Shown: positions 24,479-33,195 of the stretch, in pieces
Position numbering within the stretch: position 1 is the first letter of the stretch
How the letters are laid out: each line of letters opens with the position of its first letter
Origin: Acidobacteriota bacterium
GTDB taxonomy: Bacteria > Acidobacteriota > Holophagae > Holophagales > Holophagaceae
Length of the DNA: 48,978 nt
Assembly: GCA_021794095.1 (NCBI GenBank)
Contig: JAJYRN010000019.1
Span: 1-48,978, forward strand
Direction: 5' to 3'
Made by a program: the position numbers and the translations under genes
Notes under the pieces: generated by a model
Databases searched by the model: none
What the model was told of the DNA's origin: nothing
What the model saw: only the letters and a program-made list of their open reading frames with translations

Positions 24479-25258
24479 TCAGGCCGCGCCCCGGACCACC
24501 TGCCAGCCCAGGCGGAGGATCAAAATCGCCACCACACCGATGAAGACCATCCGCACCCAGCGGCTGCCCCGTGTGAGGGCCACGTGGGCCCCCATCCATC
24601 CACCTGCGCCATTGGCTACGGCCATGCTGATGGCGACGCCCGGCAGCCAGCTGCCCTGCCAGACGAAAAGAGCCATCGCCGTGATGTTGGAGGCCCAGTT
24701 CACGGCCTTCGCCAGCGCCGAGGAACGCAGGAAGTCGAAGCCCAGCACCGACACGAAGAGAAAGATCAGCACTGATCCCGTGCCCGGACCGAAGAAGCCA
24801 TCGTAGAACCCCAGGCCGACCGCGATGAGCGCGGCCAGGCCACGCTGGTGCCTGAGCCCGAAGCGGGGAGCGTGAAGGCTCCCCAGGTCCGGCTTCAGGA
24901 GGGTGAACGCCAACATGGCCACCATCAGCCCCAGCATCAGGGGGCGCAGGAAGCCCGGATGAACCCGGTAGGTGAGCCACACCCCACCGACCGCGCCCAG
25001 GGCCGAGGCCAGCACCGGGATCACCATCTCCCGCCAGTCCAGGGTCCGGGACCGGACGTACCGGCCCGCCGCCATGGTCGCCCCCGTGCAGGCCATGAAC
25101 TTGTTGGTACCCAGGATGGTGGTCAGCGCCGTGCCCGCCGGCAAACCCAGCATCAGGGCCGGTACCGTGATGAGTCCCCCGCCCCCCGCTACGCCATCCA
25201 TGAAGCCCGCCAGCAGTGCCGCGAGCATGAGAAGGAGAAGGACGGGAAGCGCTGGCAC
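24479..25258 (-). CDS. TauE/SafE-family sulfite/organic-anion permease
   Basis: 259 aa from GTG 25258 (GGAG four bases upstream); a TTG at 25273 is the alternative start. The signature GFMDGVAGGGGLITVPALM and the paired internal repeat motif (VGLGFYDGFFGPGTGSVLIFLF) define the family, with about eight hydrophobic helices. Members export sulfite, sulfoacetate or related anions, or import them. The substrate is not readable here. It is followed by a small membrane protein. Confidence 0.88.
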   Translation of the reverse strand: MPALPVLLLLMLAALLAGFMDGVAGGGGLITVPALMLGLPAGTALTTILGTNKFMACTGATMAAGRYVRSRTLDWREMVIPVLASALGAVGGVWLTYRVHPGFLRPLMLGLMVAMLAFTLLKPDLGSLHAPRFGLRHQRGLAALIAVGLGFYDGFFGPGTGSVLIFLFVSVLGFDFLRSSALAKAVNWASNITAMALFVWQGSWLPGVAISMAVANGAGGWMGAHVALTRGSRWVRMVFIGVVAILILRLGWQVVRGAA

Positions 25259-25310
25259 GGGGCTCCAAGCCAAGAACGGCGGAGGGACGGAGGTGTCGAG
25301 GGCTGGAGGC

Positions 25311-25880
25311 TCAGACCTTCAGAATCTCCGCTTCCTTGTGCTTCGCTGCTTCATCCACCTCCTTGATGTGGGCGTCCGTGAGCTTCTGGATATCGTCCAG
25401 AGCCTTCTTGGCGGCGTCCTCGGAGAGATGCTTCTCCTTGTCCTTCTCCAGCTTCTTCACCTCCTCGTTGGCATCCCGCCGGATGTTGCGGATGCCGGTC
25501 TTGATCTCCTCCGCAAGGCGATGGAGCACCTTCACGAGTTCCCGGCGGCGCTCCTCCGTGAGCGGCGGAATGGGCAGGCGGATCACGTTGCCATCATTGG
25601 ACGGGTTGATGCCCAGATCGGACTTGAGGATGGCGGTCTCCACCGCCTTGATGGCGCTCTTGTCGAAGGGGGTCACCACCAGCATGCCGGATTCGGGAAC
25701 CGTGACCGTCCCCATCTGGTTGAGGGGAACGACGGAGCCGTAGTACTCGACGTGCACATTGTCCAGGAGGCTGGCGTTGGCCCGGCCCGTGCGGATGGTC
25801 GCCATCTCCTTCTTCATGGCATCGAGGGAGCCGTGCATCCGGCGCCGGGTGTCCTGGAGGATGGTGTCGAGGGCTGGCAT
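25311..25880 (-). CDS. frr: Ribosome recycling factor
   Basis: 189 aa from ATG 25880, preceded by GAGGTTCC. Family phrases are MHGSLDAMKKEMATIRTGRANASLLD, VEYYGSVVPLNQMGTV, SDLGINPSNDGNVIRLPIPPLTEERRREL and the C-terminal helices (IRNIRRDANEEVKKLEKDK). It splits post-termination ribosomes with EF-G. The usual neighbours pyrH and tsf are absent; it stands between a permease and a divergent hydrolase gene (93 bp gap). Confidence 0.98.
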   Translation of the reverse strand: MPALDTILQDTRRRMHGSLDAMKKEMATIRTGRANASLLDNVHVEYYGSVVPLNQMGTVTVPESGMLVVTPFDKSAIKAVETAILKSDLGINPSNDGNVIRLPIPPLTEERRRELVKVLHRLAEEIKTGIRNIRRDANEEVKKLEKDKEKHLSEDAAKKALDDIQKLTDAHIKEVDEAAKHKEAEILKV

Positions 25881-25972
25881 GGGAACCTCATCAAAGCGAA
25901 AGCCCTCTTTTATACCGCGCCGGCGGGCCTGGCGCGCCGTGCTAGAGTGGGGCACACTTTCCCGAGGTCCCC

Positions 25973-26809
25973 ATGCGCCCTGCCCTGCTGGCTCCCCTTG
26001 CCATCCTGGCCCTGGCCGCGCCTGTCCAGGCCGCTGGCCGGATCGCCGACCCCGTTGCCACCGAGATGTCCCTGACGACCCCAGATGGGTTCGTCATCAA
26101 AGGCACCCTGACCTTGCCCCCCGCAAAGCGGAAGGTGCCCGTGGTGATCCTCGCCCACCAGTTCGGCTCCGACCGTTCCGGCTGGGCGCCCCTGACCGAG
26201 GCGCTCCACGCCCGCGGCATCGGCACCCTGGCCATTGATCTGCGCGGACACGGCGCCAGCACCCAGAAGAACGGAACCGAGGTGAAGGTCACCAGCGATT
26301 TCGCGGCCTCCGCCAAAGCGGTCGGCTTCGACCAGATCCCCAGCGATCTCGGCCTCGCCGCCGCCTGGCTGCGCAAACAGCATGGTGTGGATGGGCGCCG
26401 CCTCGGCCTCGCGGGGGCCAGCATGGGGGCCTTTTCCGTGATCCTGGCCGAACCCCTGGTCCATCCCATCGCCGTGCTGAGCCTCAGCCCCGCGGGCAAC
26501 GTGGCCTTCGGCGACCATGCCATGGACGAATTCAAGGCCGACATCCTGAAGGGCCAGGCCTCCGTGCTGGTCATGGCGGCCAAGGACGACAAGGGCGCCT
26601 ATGACAACGCCGAGGCCGTGAAGGGCCTCCCGGGCGTGGATGTCATCACGGCGGAGGGCAAAGCGCACGGGTTCGACTTCTTCAAGGACCGCGTGGACAC
26701 CATGGCCGTCTTCTTCGGGGAGTACCTGACCTACCACCACCTCGGACAGACCCACGCCAGGCCCGCGAAAAAGGAAGCCGCGGCCCCCGCGGGCGACAGC
26801 TCGAACTAA
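25973..26809 (+). CDS. Secreted alpha/beta hydrolase (esterase/dienelactone-hydrolase type)
   Basis: 278 aa. A signal peptide is clear (MRPALLAPLAILALAAPVQAAG). The alpha/beta hydrolase fold shows VPVVILAHQFGSDRSGW (oxyanion region), LAIDLRGHG, the nucleophile elbow GLAGASMGAF (Ser in GASMG), then ASVLVMAAKDDKG and EGKAHGFDF, carrying the Asp and His of the triad. The substrate is unknown. The C terminus is a charged tail (KKEAAAPAGDSSN). The structured repeat begins on the very base after its TAA stop, so transcription must run into or end within the repeat. Confidence 0.85.
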   Translation: MRPALLAPLAILALAAPVQAAGRIADPVATEMSLTTPDGFVIKGTLTLPPAKRKVPVVILAHQFGSDRSGWAPLTEALHARGIGTLAIDLRGHGASTQKNGTEVKVTSDFAASAKAVGFDQIPSDLGLAAAWLRKQHGVDGRRLGLAGASMGAFSVILAEPLVHPIAVLSLSPAGNVAFGDHAMDEFKADILKGQASVLVMAAKDDKGAYDNAEAVKGLPGVDVITAEGKAHGFDFFKDRVDTMAVFFGEYLTYHHLGQTHARPAKKEAAAPAGDSSN

Positions 26810-27080
26810 GGAGCTGGAACGGAATAATCGTTGCCATCGTTGACGCCCAGCCGCGATGCATCCGCAAGGAAGGGCCCGCAGGGCCATGTGGTTCATGGTT
26901 CAAGGGCCCTGACGCCGCGGGGCGCGCGGATGGGCGTCAACCCTCCGGGCGCGGGGTGGCGGGCTGCGCGATCCTGCGTCGGCCTCGGTTCACGGAGTCC
27001 CGCTCCGCTGGAACCTCAGCCTCCTTGACTCACTTGCCCGGCACCCCGCGCGATGGCATTGCTTATTTCGTTCCAGCTCC
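26810..27080. repeat. 271-bp structured repeat with 30-bp terminal inverted repeats (copy 1)
   Basis: The ends 26810-26839 and 27051-27080 are inverted repeats matching at 26 of 30 positions (outer arms GGAGCTGGAACG/CGTTCCAGCTCC). The interior can fold into several nested stems: GACGCCCA/TGGGCGTC, AGGGCC/GGCCCT, GCGCGGGGTG/CACCCCGCGC, GGTTC/GAACC. No transposase is encoded. The same sequence recurs at 48585-48930 with two extra modules. It is probably a miniature transposable element or a repeat carrying a structured RNA. The short frames it contains look incidental. Confidence 0.85.
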
Positions 27081-27098
27081 TCAGCTTTCCCATCCAAC

Positions 27099-27128
27099 AG
27101 GAAGGCCGCCCGGATAGGCGGCCTTCCT
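27099..27128 (-). terminator. Hairpin terminator after aceA
   Basis: A 12-bp perfect stem (AGGAAGGCCGCC at 27099-27110 with its complement at 27117-27128) with a 6-nt loop starts 15 bp after the aceA stop. The T-run is weak, but the stem is strong and could work in both directions, insulating aceA from the repeat. Confidence 0.75.
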
Positions 27129-27142
27129 GCGTACGCTTCCTC

Positions 27143-28420
27143 CTACTGGAACTGCTGGGCCTCGGTGGAGCCCGCCAGGGCCAGGGTGGAGGCCAGTCCT
27201 CCGCTGACGGCCTGGGCCACCTCGTCGAAGTACCCGGTGCCCACCTCACGCTGGTGCTTCGTGGCGGTGTAGCCCACGTCTTCGGAAGCGAACTCCGCCT
27301 CCTGCAGGCGGGCGTAGGCGGCCATGCCCTCGTCGCGGTAGGCGTGGGCCAGTTCGAACATGCCGTGGTTCAGGCTGTGGAAGCCCGCCAGGGTGACGAA
27401 CTGGTACGTGTAGCCCATCGCCCCCAGCTCCTGCTGGAAGGTGGCGATCTCGGCGTCCGACAGCTTCTTCTTCCAGTTGAAGGAGGGCGAGCAGTTGTAG
27501 GCCAGCAGCTTGCCGGGGAATTCGGCGTGGACGCCCTCAGCGAAGACCTTCGCCTCGTTCAAGTCGGGCGTCGAGGTTTCGCACCAGATCATGTCCGCGT
27601 AGGGCGCGTAGGCCTTGGCCCGGGCGATGGCCATGGCCACGCCGCCGGTGATGCGATGGAAGCCCTCGGGCGTGCGCTCGCCGGTGAGGAAGGGCCGGTC
27701 CCGCTCGTCCACATCCGAGGTGATGAGCCGGGCGGAATCCGCGTCCGTGCGGGCGATGACGAGGGTGGGCACGTCCAGGACGTCCGCGGCCAGGCGGGCC
27801 GCCACGAGGGTGCGGATGAAGTGGCCGGTCGGAATGAGCACCTTGCCCCCCAGATGGCCGCACTTCTTCTCGCTGGAGAGCTGGTCCTCAAAGTGGACGC
27901 CCGCGGCGCCGGCCTCGATCATCCCCTTCATCAGCTCGAAGGCGTTCAGCGGCCCGCCGAAGCCCGCCTCGGCATCCGCCACGATGGGCAGCATCCAATC
28001 GCGGGTGGGCGCGCCCTCGGCGCTGTCAATCTGATCCGCCCGCTGCAGGGCGGCGTTGAGGCGCTTCACCAGGGCCGGCACAGAGTTGGCCGGATAGAGG
28101 CTCTGATCCGGATAGGTCTGACCCGAGAGATTGGCGTCCGCCGCCACCTGCCAGCCGGAGCAGTAGATGGCCTGGAGGCCCGCCTTGGCCATCTGCACCG
28201 CTTGGCCGCCGCTGAGGGCCCCCAGCGAATGCACGTAGCCGGGCCCGTTCACCAGGCGCCAGAGCTTGCGGGCGCCCAACTGCGCCAGGGTGTACTCCAC
28301 CCGGATGCTGCCGCGCAGGCGGCGCACCTGGTCGGCACCGTAGGGGCGGGTGATGCCCTGCCAGCGGGTGGCGAAGCCATCATCCTCGAAAGGAGGTATG
28401 GGAAAGAGCGGCGCGTTCAT
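27143..28420 (-). CDS. aceA: Isocitrate lyase
   Basis: 425 aa from ATG 28420; a longer upstream frame is not family-like. The catalytic KKCGH is at residues 185-189 (C187), preceded by [37 protein letters not shown], and the C-terminal [12 protein letters not shown] and [19 protein letters not shown] are family-typical. It cleaves isocitrate to glyoxylate and succinate, so acetyl-CoA or fatty-acid carbon can bypass the CO2-losing TCA steps. The start overlaps the aceB stop (ATGA), so the two glyoxylate-shunt enzymes are translated together. Confidence 0.98.
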   Translation of the reverse strand: MNAPLFPIPPFEDDGFATRWQGITRPYGADQVRRLRGSIRVEYTLAQLGARKLWRLVNGPGYVHSLGALSGGQAVQMAKAGLQAIYCSGWQVAADANLSGQTYPDQSLYPANSVPALVKRLNAALQRADQIDSAEGAPTRDWMLPIVADAEAGFGGPLNAFELMKGMIEAGAAGVHFEDQLSSEKKCGHLGGKVLIPTGHFIRTLVAARLAADVLDVPTLVIARTDADSARLITSDVDERDRPFLTGERTPEGFHRITGGVAMAIARAKAYAPYADMIWCETSTPDLNEAKVFAEGVHAEFPGKLLAYNCSPSFNWKKKLSDAEIATFQQELGAMGYTYQFVTLAGFHSLNHGMFELAHAYRDEGMAAYARLQEAEFASEDVGYTATKHQREVGTGYFDEVAQAVSGGLASTLALAGSTEAQQFQ

Positions 28421-30060
28421 GCGGTCACCTCGAGGGTTGTGGGAGTGAGCAGGCGGCCGTAGGCCGGGAGGGTGAGGAAGGGCACGGGTTCGGGATCCAG
28501 CAGGAGCGTTTCGAAGAGGTCGGCGGCATCGCCGTAGCGGCCACCCAGGAAGGCGTCGAGGCCCACCTCGGCGCGGATCTGGGCCAGGGCTTCCTGGATC
28601 CACCTGTGGAAGAGCGACGGCGAGAGCCGCTCTCCGTCGTCGAGCCGAGCCTCGTGGTGAAGCCACTGCCAGACCTGCATGCGGCAGATCTCCGCCGTGG
28701 CGGCGTCCTCCATGAGGTGGTCCAGGGGCACGCAGCCCTGGCCCCGCAGCCAGGCCTCCAGGTAGCGGAGGCCCACCCGCAGGTTGTGGCGCAGGCCCCC
28801 CACGGTCCGGGTGCCCGCGGGGATGCGCAGCAGGTCGGCCTCGGCGACTTCCGCCTCAGGGATGCGGTCCAGCTGGTTCGGGCCGGGCAGGTGGGCGTCG
28901 AAGACGGCCTGGGCTTCGGCAACCAGACCGGGGTGGGCCACCCAGGTGCCGTCGCAGCCATCCTGCACCTCCCGCAGCTTGTCGGCCTGGACCTGGGCCA
29001 TGGCCCGGGCGTGGGCCGCCGGGTCGGACTTCACGGGGATGAAGGCGCTCATGCCCCCCATGGCGTGGGCGCCCCGGCGGTGGCAGACCTGCACCAGCCG
29101 CTGGGCGTAGGCCCGCAGGAAGGGCTGGGTCATGCCCACCTGGGAGCGGTCCGGCAGCAGGGCCGCAGGATCGTTCCGAAGGGTCTTGATGAAGCTGAAG
29201 ATGTAATCCCAGCGCCCCAGGTTCAGGGCCGTGGCATGCGTGCGCAGTTCAAAGAGGAAGGCCTCCATCTGGAAGGCGGCGGGCAGCGTCTCGATGAGCA
29301 TCGTCACGCGCACGGTGCCCGCGGGCAGGCCCAGGGCCGCCTGGGCGCGGAGGAGCACCTCGTTCCACCAGCGGGCTTCCAGCGCGTCCTCCAGCTTGGG
29401 CAGGTAGAGGTAGGGGCCCGTGCCCCGGTCCACCAGTTCCCGGGCGTTGTGGAAGAGGAAGAGCCCCGCGTCGAAGAGGCAGGCGGGCACGGGCCGGCCA
29501 TCCACGAGCAGGTGGCGCTCCGGCAGGTGCAGGCCCCGGGGGCGCACCATGAGGACGGCCGTGCGGTCTTTCAAGGCGTAGGCTTTGCCGCTGGCGGGAT
29601 CCTGGAAACACAGCTGCCGGCGCACCGCGGCGTGCAGGGCGGCCTGACCCTCCAGCAGGTTCTCCGGCAGCGGGGACAGGCTGTCCTCGAAATCAGCCAT
29701 ATAGACCTTCGCCCCGCTGTTCAGCGCGTTGACGAGCATCTTCGGCTCGGGGGGGCCAGTGATCTCCACCCGGCGGTCCGCGAGGTCCGCGGGAGCGGGG
29801 GCCACCCGCCAGTCGCCCGAGCGGGCTGGATGGGTCCTGGGGAGGAAGTGGGGGCGTTCCCCGGCATCGTAGCGGCGCTGGCGCTCCCGACGGGCCTGGA
29901 GCAGGGCCTCCAGCGGATCACGGAAGGCGCGGACCAGATCCGCCACGAAGACCAGGGCTTCCGGGCACAGCAGGTCCGCATCCGCCGGGCCAAAGCCTGT
30001 GCTCCGGGCAGCCCGGGGGGCCTGCCATTCGATGCCGGGAAGGGAAAAAGGTTCAGCCAT
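28417..30060 (-). CDS. aceB: Malate synthase A
   Basis: 547 aa from ATG 30060, with GGAG 7 nt upstream; a TTG 21 bp earlier is possible but lacks a site. Family landmarks are [88 protein letters not shown] and [10 protein letters not shown]. It condenses glyoxylate with acetyl-CoA to malate. It is the first gene of aceBA, divergent from an ScfR/RamB-like regulator across an AT-rich 141-bp intergenic region. Confidence 0.98.
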   Translation of the reverse strand: MAEPFSLPGIEWQAPRAARSTGFGPADADLLCPEALVFVADLVRAFRDPLEALLQARRERQRRYDAGERPHFLPRTHPARSGDWRVAPAPADLADRRVEITGPPEPKMLVNALNSGAKVYMADFEDSLSPLPENLLEGQAALHAAVRRQLCFQDPASGKAYALKDRTAVLMVRPRGLHLPERHLLVDGRPVPACLFDAGLFLFHNARELVDRGTGPYLYLPKLEDALEARWWNEVLLRAQAALGLPAGTVRVTMLIETLPAAFQMEAFLFELRTHATALNLGRWDYIFSFIKTLRNDPAALLPDRSQVGMTQPFLRAYAQRLVQVCHRRGAHAMGGMSAFIPVKSDPAAHARAMAQVQADKLREVQDGCDGTWVAHPGLVAEAQAVFDAHLPGPNQLDRIPEAEVAEADLLRIPAGTRTVGGLRHNLRVGLRYLEAWLRGQGCVPLDHLMEDAATAEICRMQVWQWLHHEARLDDGERLSPSLFHRWIQEALAQIRAEVGLDAFLGGRYGDAADLFETLLLDPEPVPFLTLPAYGRLLTPTTLEVTA

Positions 30061-30201
30061 GGGCGCACTCCGGATGGACAAGAACTAAAGATTGATTCAT
30101 ACTTTGTGACAAGCAAGCTCTTGATGAATTGTTTGATGTTAATTTGAAAATTTTAGTCAATTATATCAATCGCAGTTGTCAAATTCTCACAAGGAGCCAC
30201 C
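30061..30201. promoter_or_regulatory. AT-rich divergent regulatory region between aceBA and its putative regulator
   Basis: These 141 bp are strikingly AT-rich compared with the surroundings, especially 30085-30190. They hold several TTGA/TCAA half-sites, including an imperfect dyad TTGAAAATTTTAGTCAA (30144-30160) and the separated pair ATTGAT (30091-30096)/ATCAAT (30165-30170). Both divergent promoters and the regulator's binding sites must lie here. I cannot fix the -10/-35 boxes by eye. Confidence 0.6.
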
Positions 30202-31647
30202 GTGCCCTCCACCGCGCCCGCCAAGCCCGCCGCCCGCCTGGGCGCCAAGATCCGCCTGCTCCGCCGCCAGGAGGGCCTCACCCAGGTGCAGTTGGCCGAG
30301 GCCCTGGGTATCAGCCCGAGCTACCTGAACCTCATCGAGGGCAACAAGCGACCCCTGACGGCGCCCCTGCTCATCCGGCTGGCCCAGCAGTTCCGCCTGG
30401 ACCTCAAGGCCCTCGCTCCGGACGGCGACCAGCGCCTCACGGAGGACCTTCTGGAGGCCTTCGGCGATCCGCTCTTCGACACCCTGGGGCTCCAGGCGCT
30501 GGAGGTGCGGGAACTCGTGCAGAACAGCCCTCCGCTGGCCCGTGGGGTCTTCGAGCTCTACCGGGCCTATCAGCATGCCCAGGAGAGCCTGGAGAGCCTG
30601 TCAGCGCGGCTCAGCGACGGCCAGGGCTTCGATCCCGAAGCCACCCGCCTGCCTTCGGAGGAGGTCAACGACTTCATCCAGCAGGCCATGAACCACTTCC
30701 CCGACCTGGAGACCGCCGCCGAGGCGCTGTGGGCCGAAGGGCACCTGGATCCCGACGCCCTCTACCCCGGCCTGGTGGCGGCGGTGGAGGCCCGGGGCCT
30801 GAAGGTGCGCGTCCACCGGGCGGCGGAAGGCCCCGGCCTCCTGCGCCGTTTTGATCCTGAGCGCAAGCTCATCAGCCTCTCGGAACTGCTGCCCCTGCGC
30901 AGCCGGGCCTTCCAGCTGGCCCACCAACTGGCCCTGCTGGACCACAGCGGCCTCCTGGATGCCCTGGCGGACCACCCCCTGCTCCGCACCGCCAGCGGCC
31001 GCGCCCTGGCCCGGGTGGCCCTGGCCAACTACTTCGCGGGGGCCGTGCTCATGCCCTATGACCGCTTCCTCCAGGCGGCGAAGGCCGAGCGCTACGACAT
31101 CGAGATCCTGGCCCGGCGCTTCCAGGCCAGCTTCGAGCAGGTCTGCCACCGACTTACCACCCTGCGCCGGCCCGGGCGGGAGGGCGTGCCCTTCCACTTC
31201 CTGCGCATTGACATCGCCGGGAACATCTCCAAGAGCTTCTCCGCCACGGGCATCCGCTTCGCGCGGTTCTCGGGTGCCTGCCCCCGCTGGAACGCCCACG
31301 CCGCCTTCCTCACGCCGGGCCTCATCCGCACCCAGGTGAGCGTCATGCCCGATGGCCGGAAGTACTTCTGCATCGCCCGCACCATCCAGAAGGACACCGG
31401 CGGCTACCGGGGCCAGCACGCCATGCAGGCGCTGGGCCTGGGCTGCGACATGGGCCACGCCAAGGAGCTGATCTACGCCGACGGCGTGCGCCTGGACCAG
31501 CCCCCGGTGCCCATCGGCGTCACCTGCCGCCTCTGCGAGCGCACCGACTGCGAGCAGCGCGCCTTCCCACCCCTCCAGCAGTCCCTGAAGGTGGAGGAGA
31601 ACCTCCGGCGCACGAGCTTCTACGCCCGCATCGAACCGGGGGCCTGA
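30202..31647 (+). CDS. ScfR/RamB-like regulator: XRE HTH plus IrrE/ImmA-like and short-chain-fatty-acid domains
   Basis: 481 aa from GTG 30202, with AAGGAG upstream. Residues 10-75 form an XRE HTH (IRLLRRQEGLTQVQLAEALGISPSYLNLIEGNKR). The middle part contains an ImmA/IrrE-like helix block (LAHQLALLDHSG), but I see no intact HExxH. The C-terminal domain ends with VPIGVTCRLCERTDCEQRAFPP, the Cys-containing signature of ScfR-type regulators. In actinobacteria and proteobacteria such proteins control isocitrate lyase, malate synthase or methylcitrate genes. Its divergent placement opposite aceBA makes regulation of the glyoxylate shunt very likely. Confidence 0.88.
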   Translation: MPSTAPAKPAARLGAKIRLLRRQEGLTQVQLAEALGISPSYLNLIEGNKRPLTAPLLIRLAQQFRLDLKALAPDGDQRLTEDLLEAFGDPLFDTLGLQALEVRELVQNSPPLARGVFELYRAYQHAQESLESLSARLSDGQGFDPEATRLPSEEVNDFIQQAMNHFPDLETAAEALWAEGHLDPDALYPGLVAAVEARGLKVRVHRAAEGPGLLRRFDPERKLISLSELLPLRSRAFQLAHQLALLDHSGLLDALADHPLLRTASGRALARVALANYFAGAVLMPYDRFLQAAKAERYDIEILARRFQASFEQVCHRLTTLRRPGREGVPFHFLRIDIAGNISKSFSATGIRFARFSGACPRWNAHAAFLTPGLIRTQVSVMPDGRKYFCIARTIQKDTGGYRGQHAMQALGLGCDMGHAKELIYADGVRLDQPPVPIGVTCRLCERTDCEQRAFPPLQQSLKVEENLRRTSFYARIEPGA

Positions 31648-31656
31648 CTCAGGCCC
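31640..31656. terminator. 17-nt dyad shared by two convergent stop codons
   Basis: GGGCCTGA-C-TCAGGCCC is a perfect dyad. Its left arm holds the TGA of the plus-strand regulator (31645-31647) and its right arm the TGA of the minus-strand acyltransferase (31649-31651). No T-run is seen. It may act as a short bidirectional 3' hairpin. Confidence 0.5.
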
Positions 31657-32719
31657 GCCCCAGCTTGCCCAGCGGTTCCTCGATCCAGCGGTGCGCCAGG
31701 GCCGCGACGACGAAAGCCAGGCCGAGGGCCAGGCCAAAGCCTGGCAGGCCGCCGAGATGTGGGGCCACGAGCCGTTGCATGAAGGGGTGCAGCAGGTAGA
31801 GACCGAAGCTCCAGTCCCCCAGCTTCGAGAGCCCGGTCGTAAGCCCGGCGAGGAGCCGCGATTCAGGCGGCGCCTCCTGGTTCTGGGTGAAGGCCGCGAG
31901 GGCCACGAGACCCGTCACGATCAGCAAGTAGCGGTACCGCAGCCAGCCCGTGAGAACCACGAGGTGGTCATAGAACCGGGGCTCCGGCTTCACGAGCAGC
32001 CATACCAGGGGCAGGGCCAGCAGCAAGGCCCAGCGCACCTCCAGCCGCCGCTCTGACCGGGCGTGGAGCGCGCCCAGGAGGCCGCCCCAGGCCAGGAGGA
32101 AGAGCTGGTTGGGCGGTTCCACGTAGGCATTGAAGCGGTTCCACATCGCCTGGCTCATGACCCCGTGCAAGGTGGGCGGCAGACTCCAGAGCCACAACCC
32201 GAGGGCCAGCGCGGCCAGGAAGGGAATCCCGCCCTTCTCGCGCAGCCAGGCCAGGGCCGGGTAGGCGAAGTACATCAGCGCCACCATGCCCACGTACCAC
32301 CCCCCCGTGGTGAGGGCGAGGTTCGGCTGGACGAGGGCGAAGGTGAAGGTGACGTTCTCCAGGACACGGCCCCAGGTCGGGCTGGGGCCCATGCCCAGGC
32401 GCAGGGCCAGGTTCAGGGTGCAGGCCAGGTAGAACAGGGGCGCAAGCCGCAGGAAGCGGCGCAGCCAGAAGCGGCCCAGGCCCTCACGCCGGAGGCGCTC
32501 CCAGGGGGCGGTCCGGAAGAGCAGGAAGCCGCTCAGCACGAAGAAGGCCGACACGCTGTAGTTGCCCAGGCGCGCCATGGCGATGTTCGCGCCGCTACCC
32601 GACTGCGAGATGGCGAACCACACGCCCAGGTGGTACACCGCCACGCACACCGCCAGCAGTCCGCGCAGCGGATCCAGCAGACCCAGGCGGGTAGGCGCAT
32701 GCACGGACGGCTCGACCAC
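31649..32719 (-). CDS. Acyltransferase 3 family membrane protein
   Basis: 356 aa from GTG 32719 with GGAGG just upstream; longer in-frame starts add a low-complexity basic leader. The N-terminal LGLLDPLRGLLAVCVAVYHLGVWF contains the family RGxAxxxVxxxH-type motif (H in VYHLG). VSAFFVLSGFLLFRTAPW and the following basic LRRFLRLAPLFYL are typical. About ten membrane helices are present. Members O-acetylate polysaccharides, LPS or other surface glycans. No sugar-biosynthesis neighbours are present, so the substrate is unknown. Confidence 0.88.
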   Translation of the reverse strand: MVEPSVHAPTRLGLLDPLRGLLAVCVAVYHLGVWFAISQSGSGANIAMARLGNYSVSAFFVLSGFLLFRTAPWERLRREGLGRFWLRRFLRLAPLFYLACTLNLALRLGMGPSPTWGRVLENVTFTFALVQPNLALTTGGWYVGMVALMYFAYPALAWLREKGGIPFLAALALGLWLWSLPPTLHGVMSQAMWNRFNAYVEPPNQLFLLAWGGLLGALHARSERRLEVRWALLLALPLVWLLVKPEPRFYDHLVVLTGWLRYRYLLIVTGLVALAAFTQNQEAPPESRLLAGLTTGLSKLGDWSFGLYLLHPFMQRLVAPHLGGLPGFGLALGLAFVVAALAHRWIEEPLGKLGRA

Positions 32720-32789
32720 GGAACCTCCAACAGGAAAGCACCGGGACTGATGGGCCGCGACACGCCGGGCGGTCCCCCGCTTGTTTAGG

Positions 32790-33125
32790 TCAACAGGCGC
32801 AGTCGTCGCCGCAGGCGCCCTTCTCCATGCCGGCCGCCTCACAGGCGCACTCGCCGCCGCAGCAGCCCCCGCTCCCGCCCACGAGGCTCTGCTCGGCGAG
32901 GGTGAGCATCTGCTGGTGGGGATCGCCCTTGACGCGCAGGGCGATGTTCACGGCCTGGATCATGTCCTCCTTGGAGGCACCCAGGGTTTCGAGCTGGGCA
33001 TGGTGGGCCCGGAAGGCCCGCTCGGCATTGGCGGCCACGGAGGCGCCCAGGGCGATGAGGTGGAGGGTGATGTCGTCGAGGCCCACGGGGGCCTGGGAAT
33101 CGTTGGGCTGGGACGGGGCGGTCAC
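32790..33125 (-). CDS. Small helical protein of carboxymuconolactone-decarboxylase-like type with a Cys-rich tail
   Basis: 111 aa from GTG 33125 (GAAGGAA upstream). Residues 17-80 (DDITLHLIALGASVAANAERAFRAHHAQLETLGASKEDMIQAVNIALRVK) resemble the helical core of AhpD/CMD proteins. The redox CxxC of that family is absent from the core. Instead, seven cysteines (88, 89, 93, 95, 105, 109, 111) crowd the last 24 residues, in CCGGECAC and CGDDCAC. This tail could bind a metal or an Fe-S cluster, or supply the redox pair in trans. It stands alone between an acyltransferase and an ABC efflux operon. Confidence 0.7.
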   Translation of the reverse strand: MTAPSQPNDSQAPVGLDDITLHLIALGASVAANAERAFRAHHAQLETLGASKEDMIQAVNIALRVKGDPHQQMLTLAEQSLVGGSGGCCGGECACEAAGMEKGACGDDCAC

Positions 33126-33195
33126 GCGGATTCCTTCAGAAAGGCGGCCCGGGGGGATCCGGGCCTCCCACCATTGTAGCCGCCGTTCCAGCGCC

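Noticed and set aside
26682-26903. A short peptide frame inside the repeat, shared with copy 2 (48559-48750)
   Set aside because: Similarity follows from the DNA repeat itself; the interior shows hairpin structure and module insertions that would disrupt a protein, and there is no ribosome binding site.
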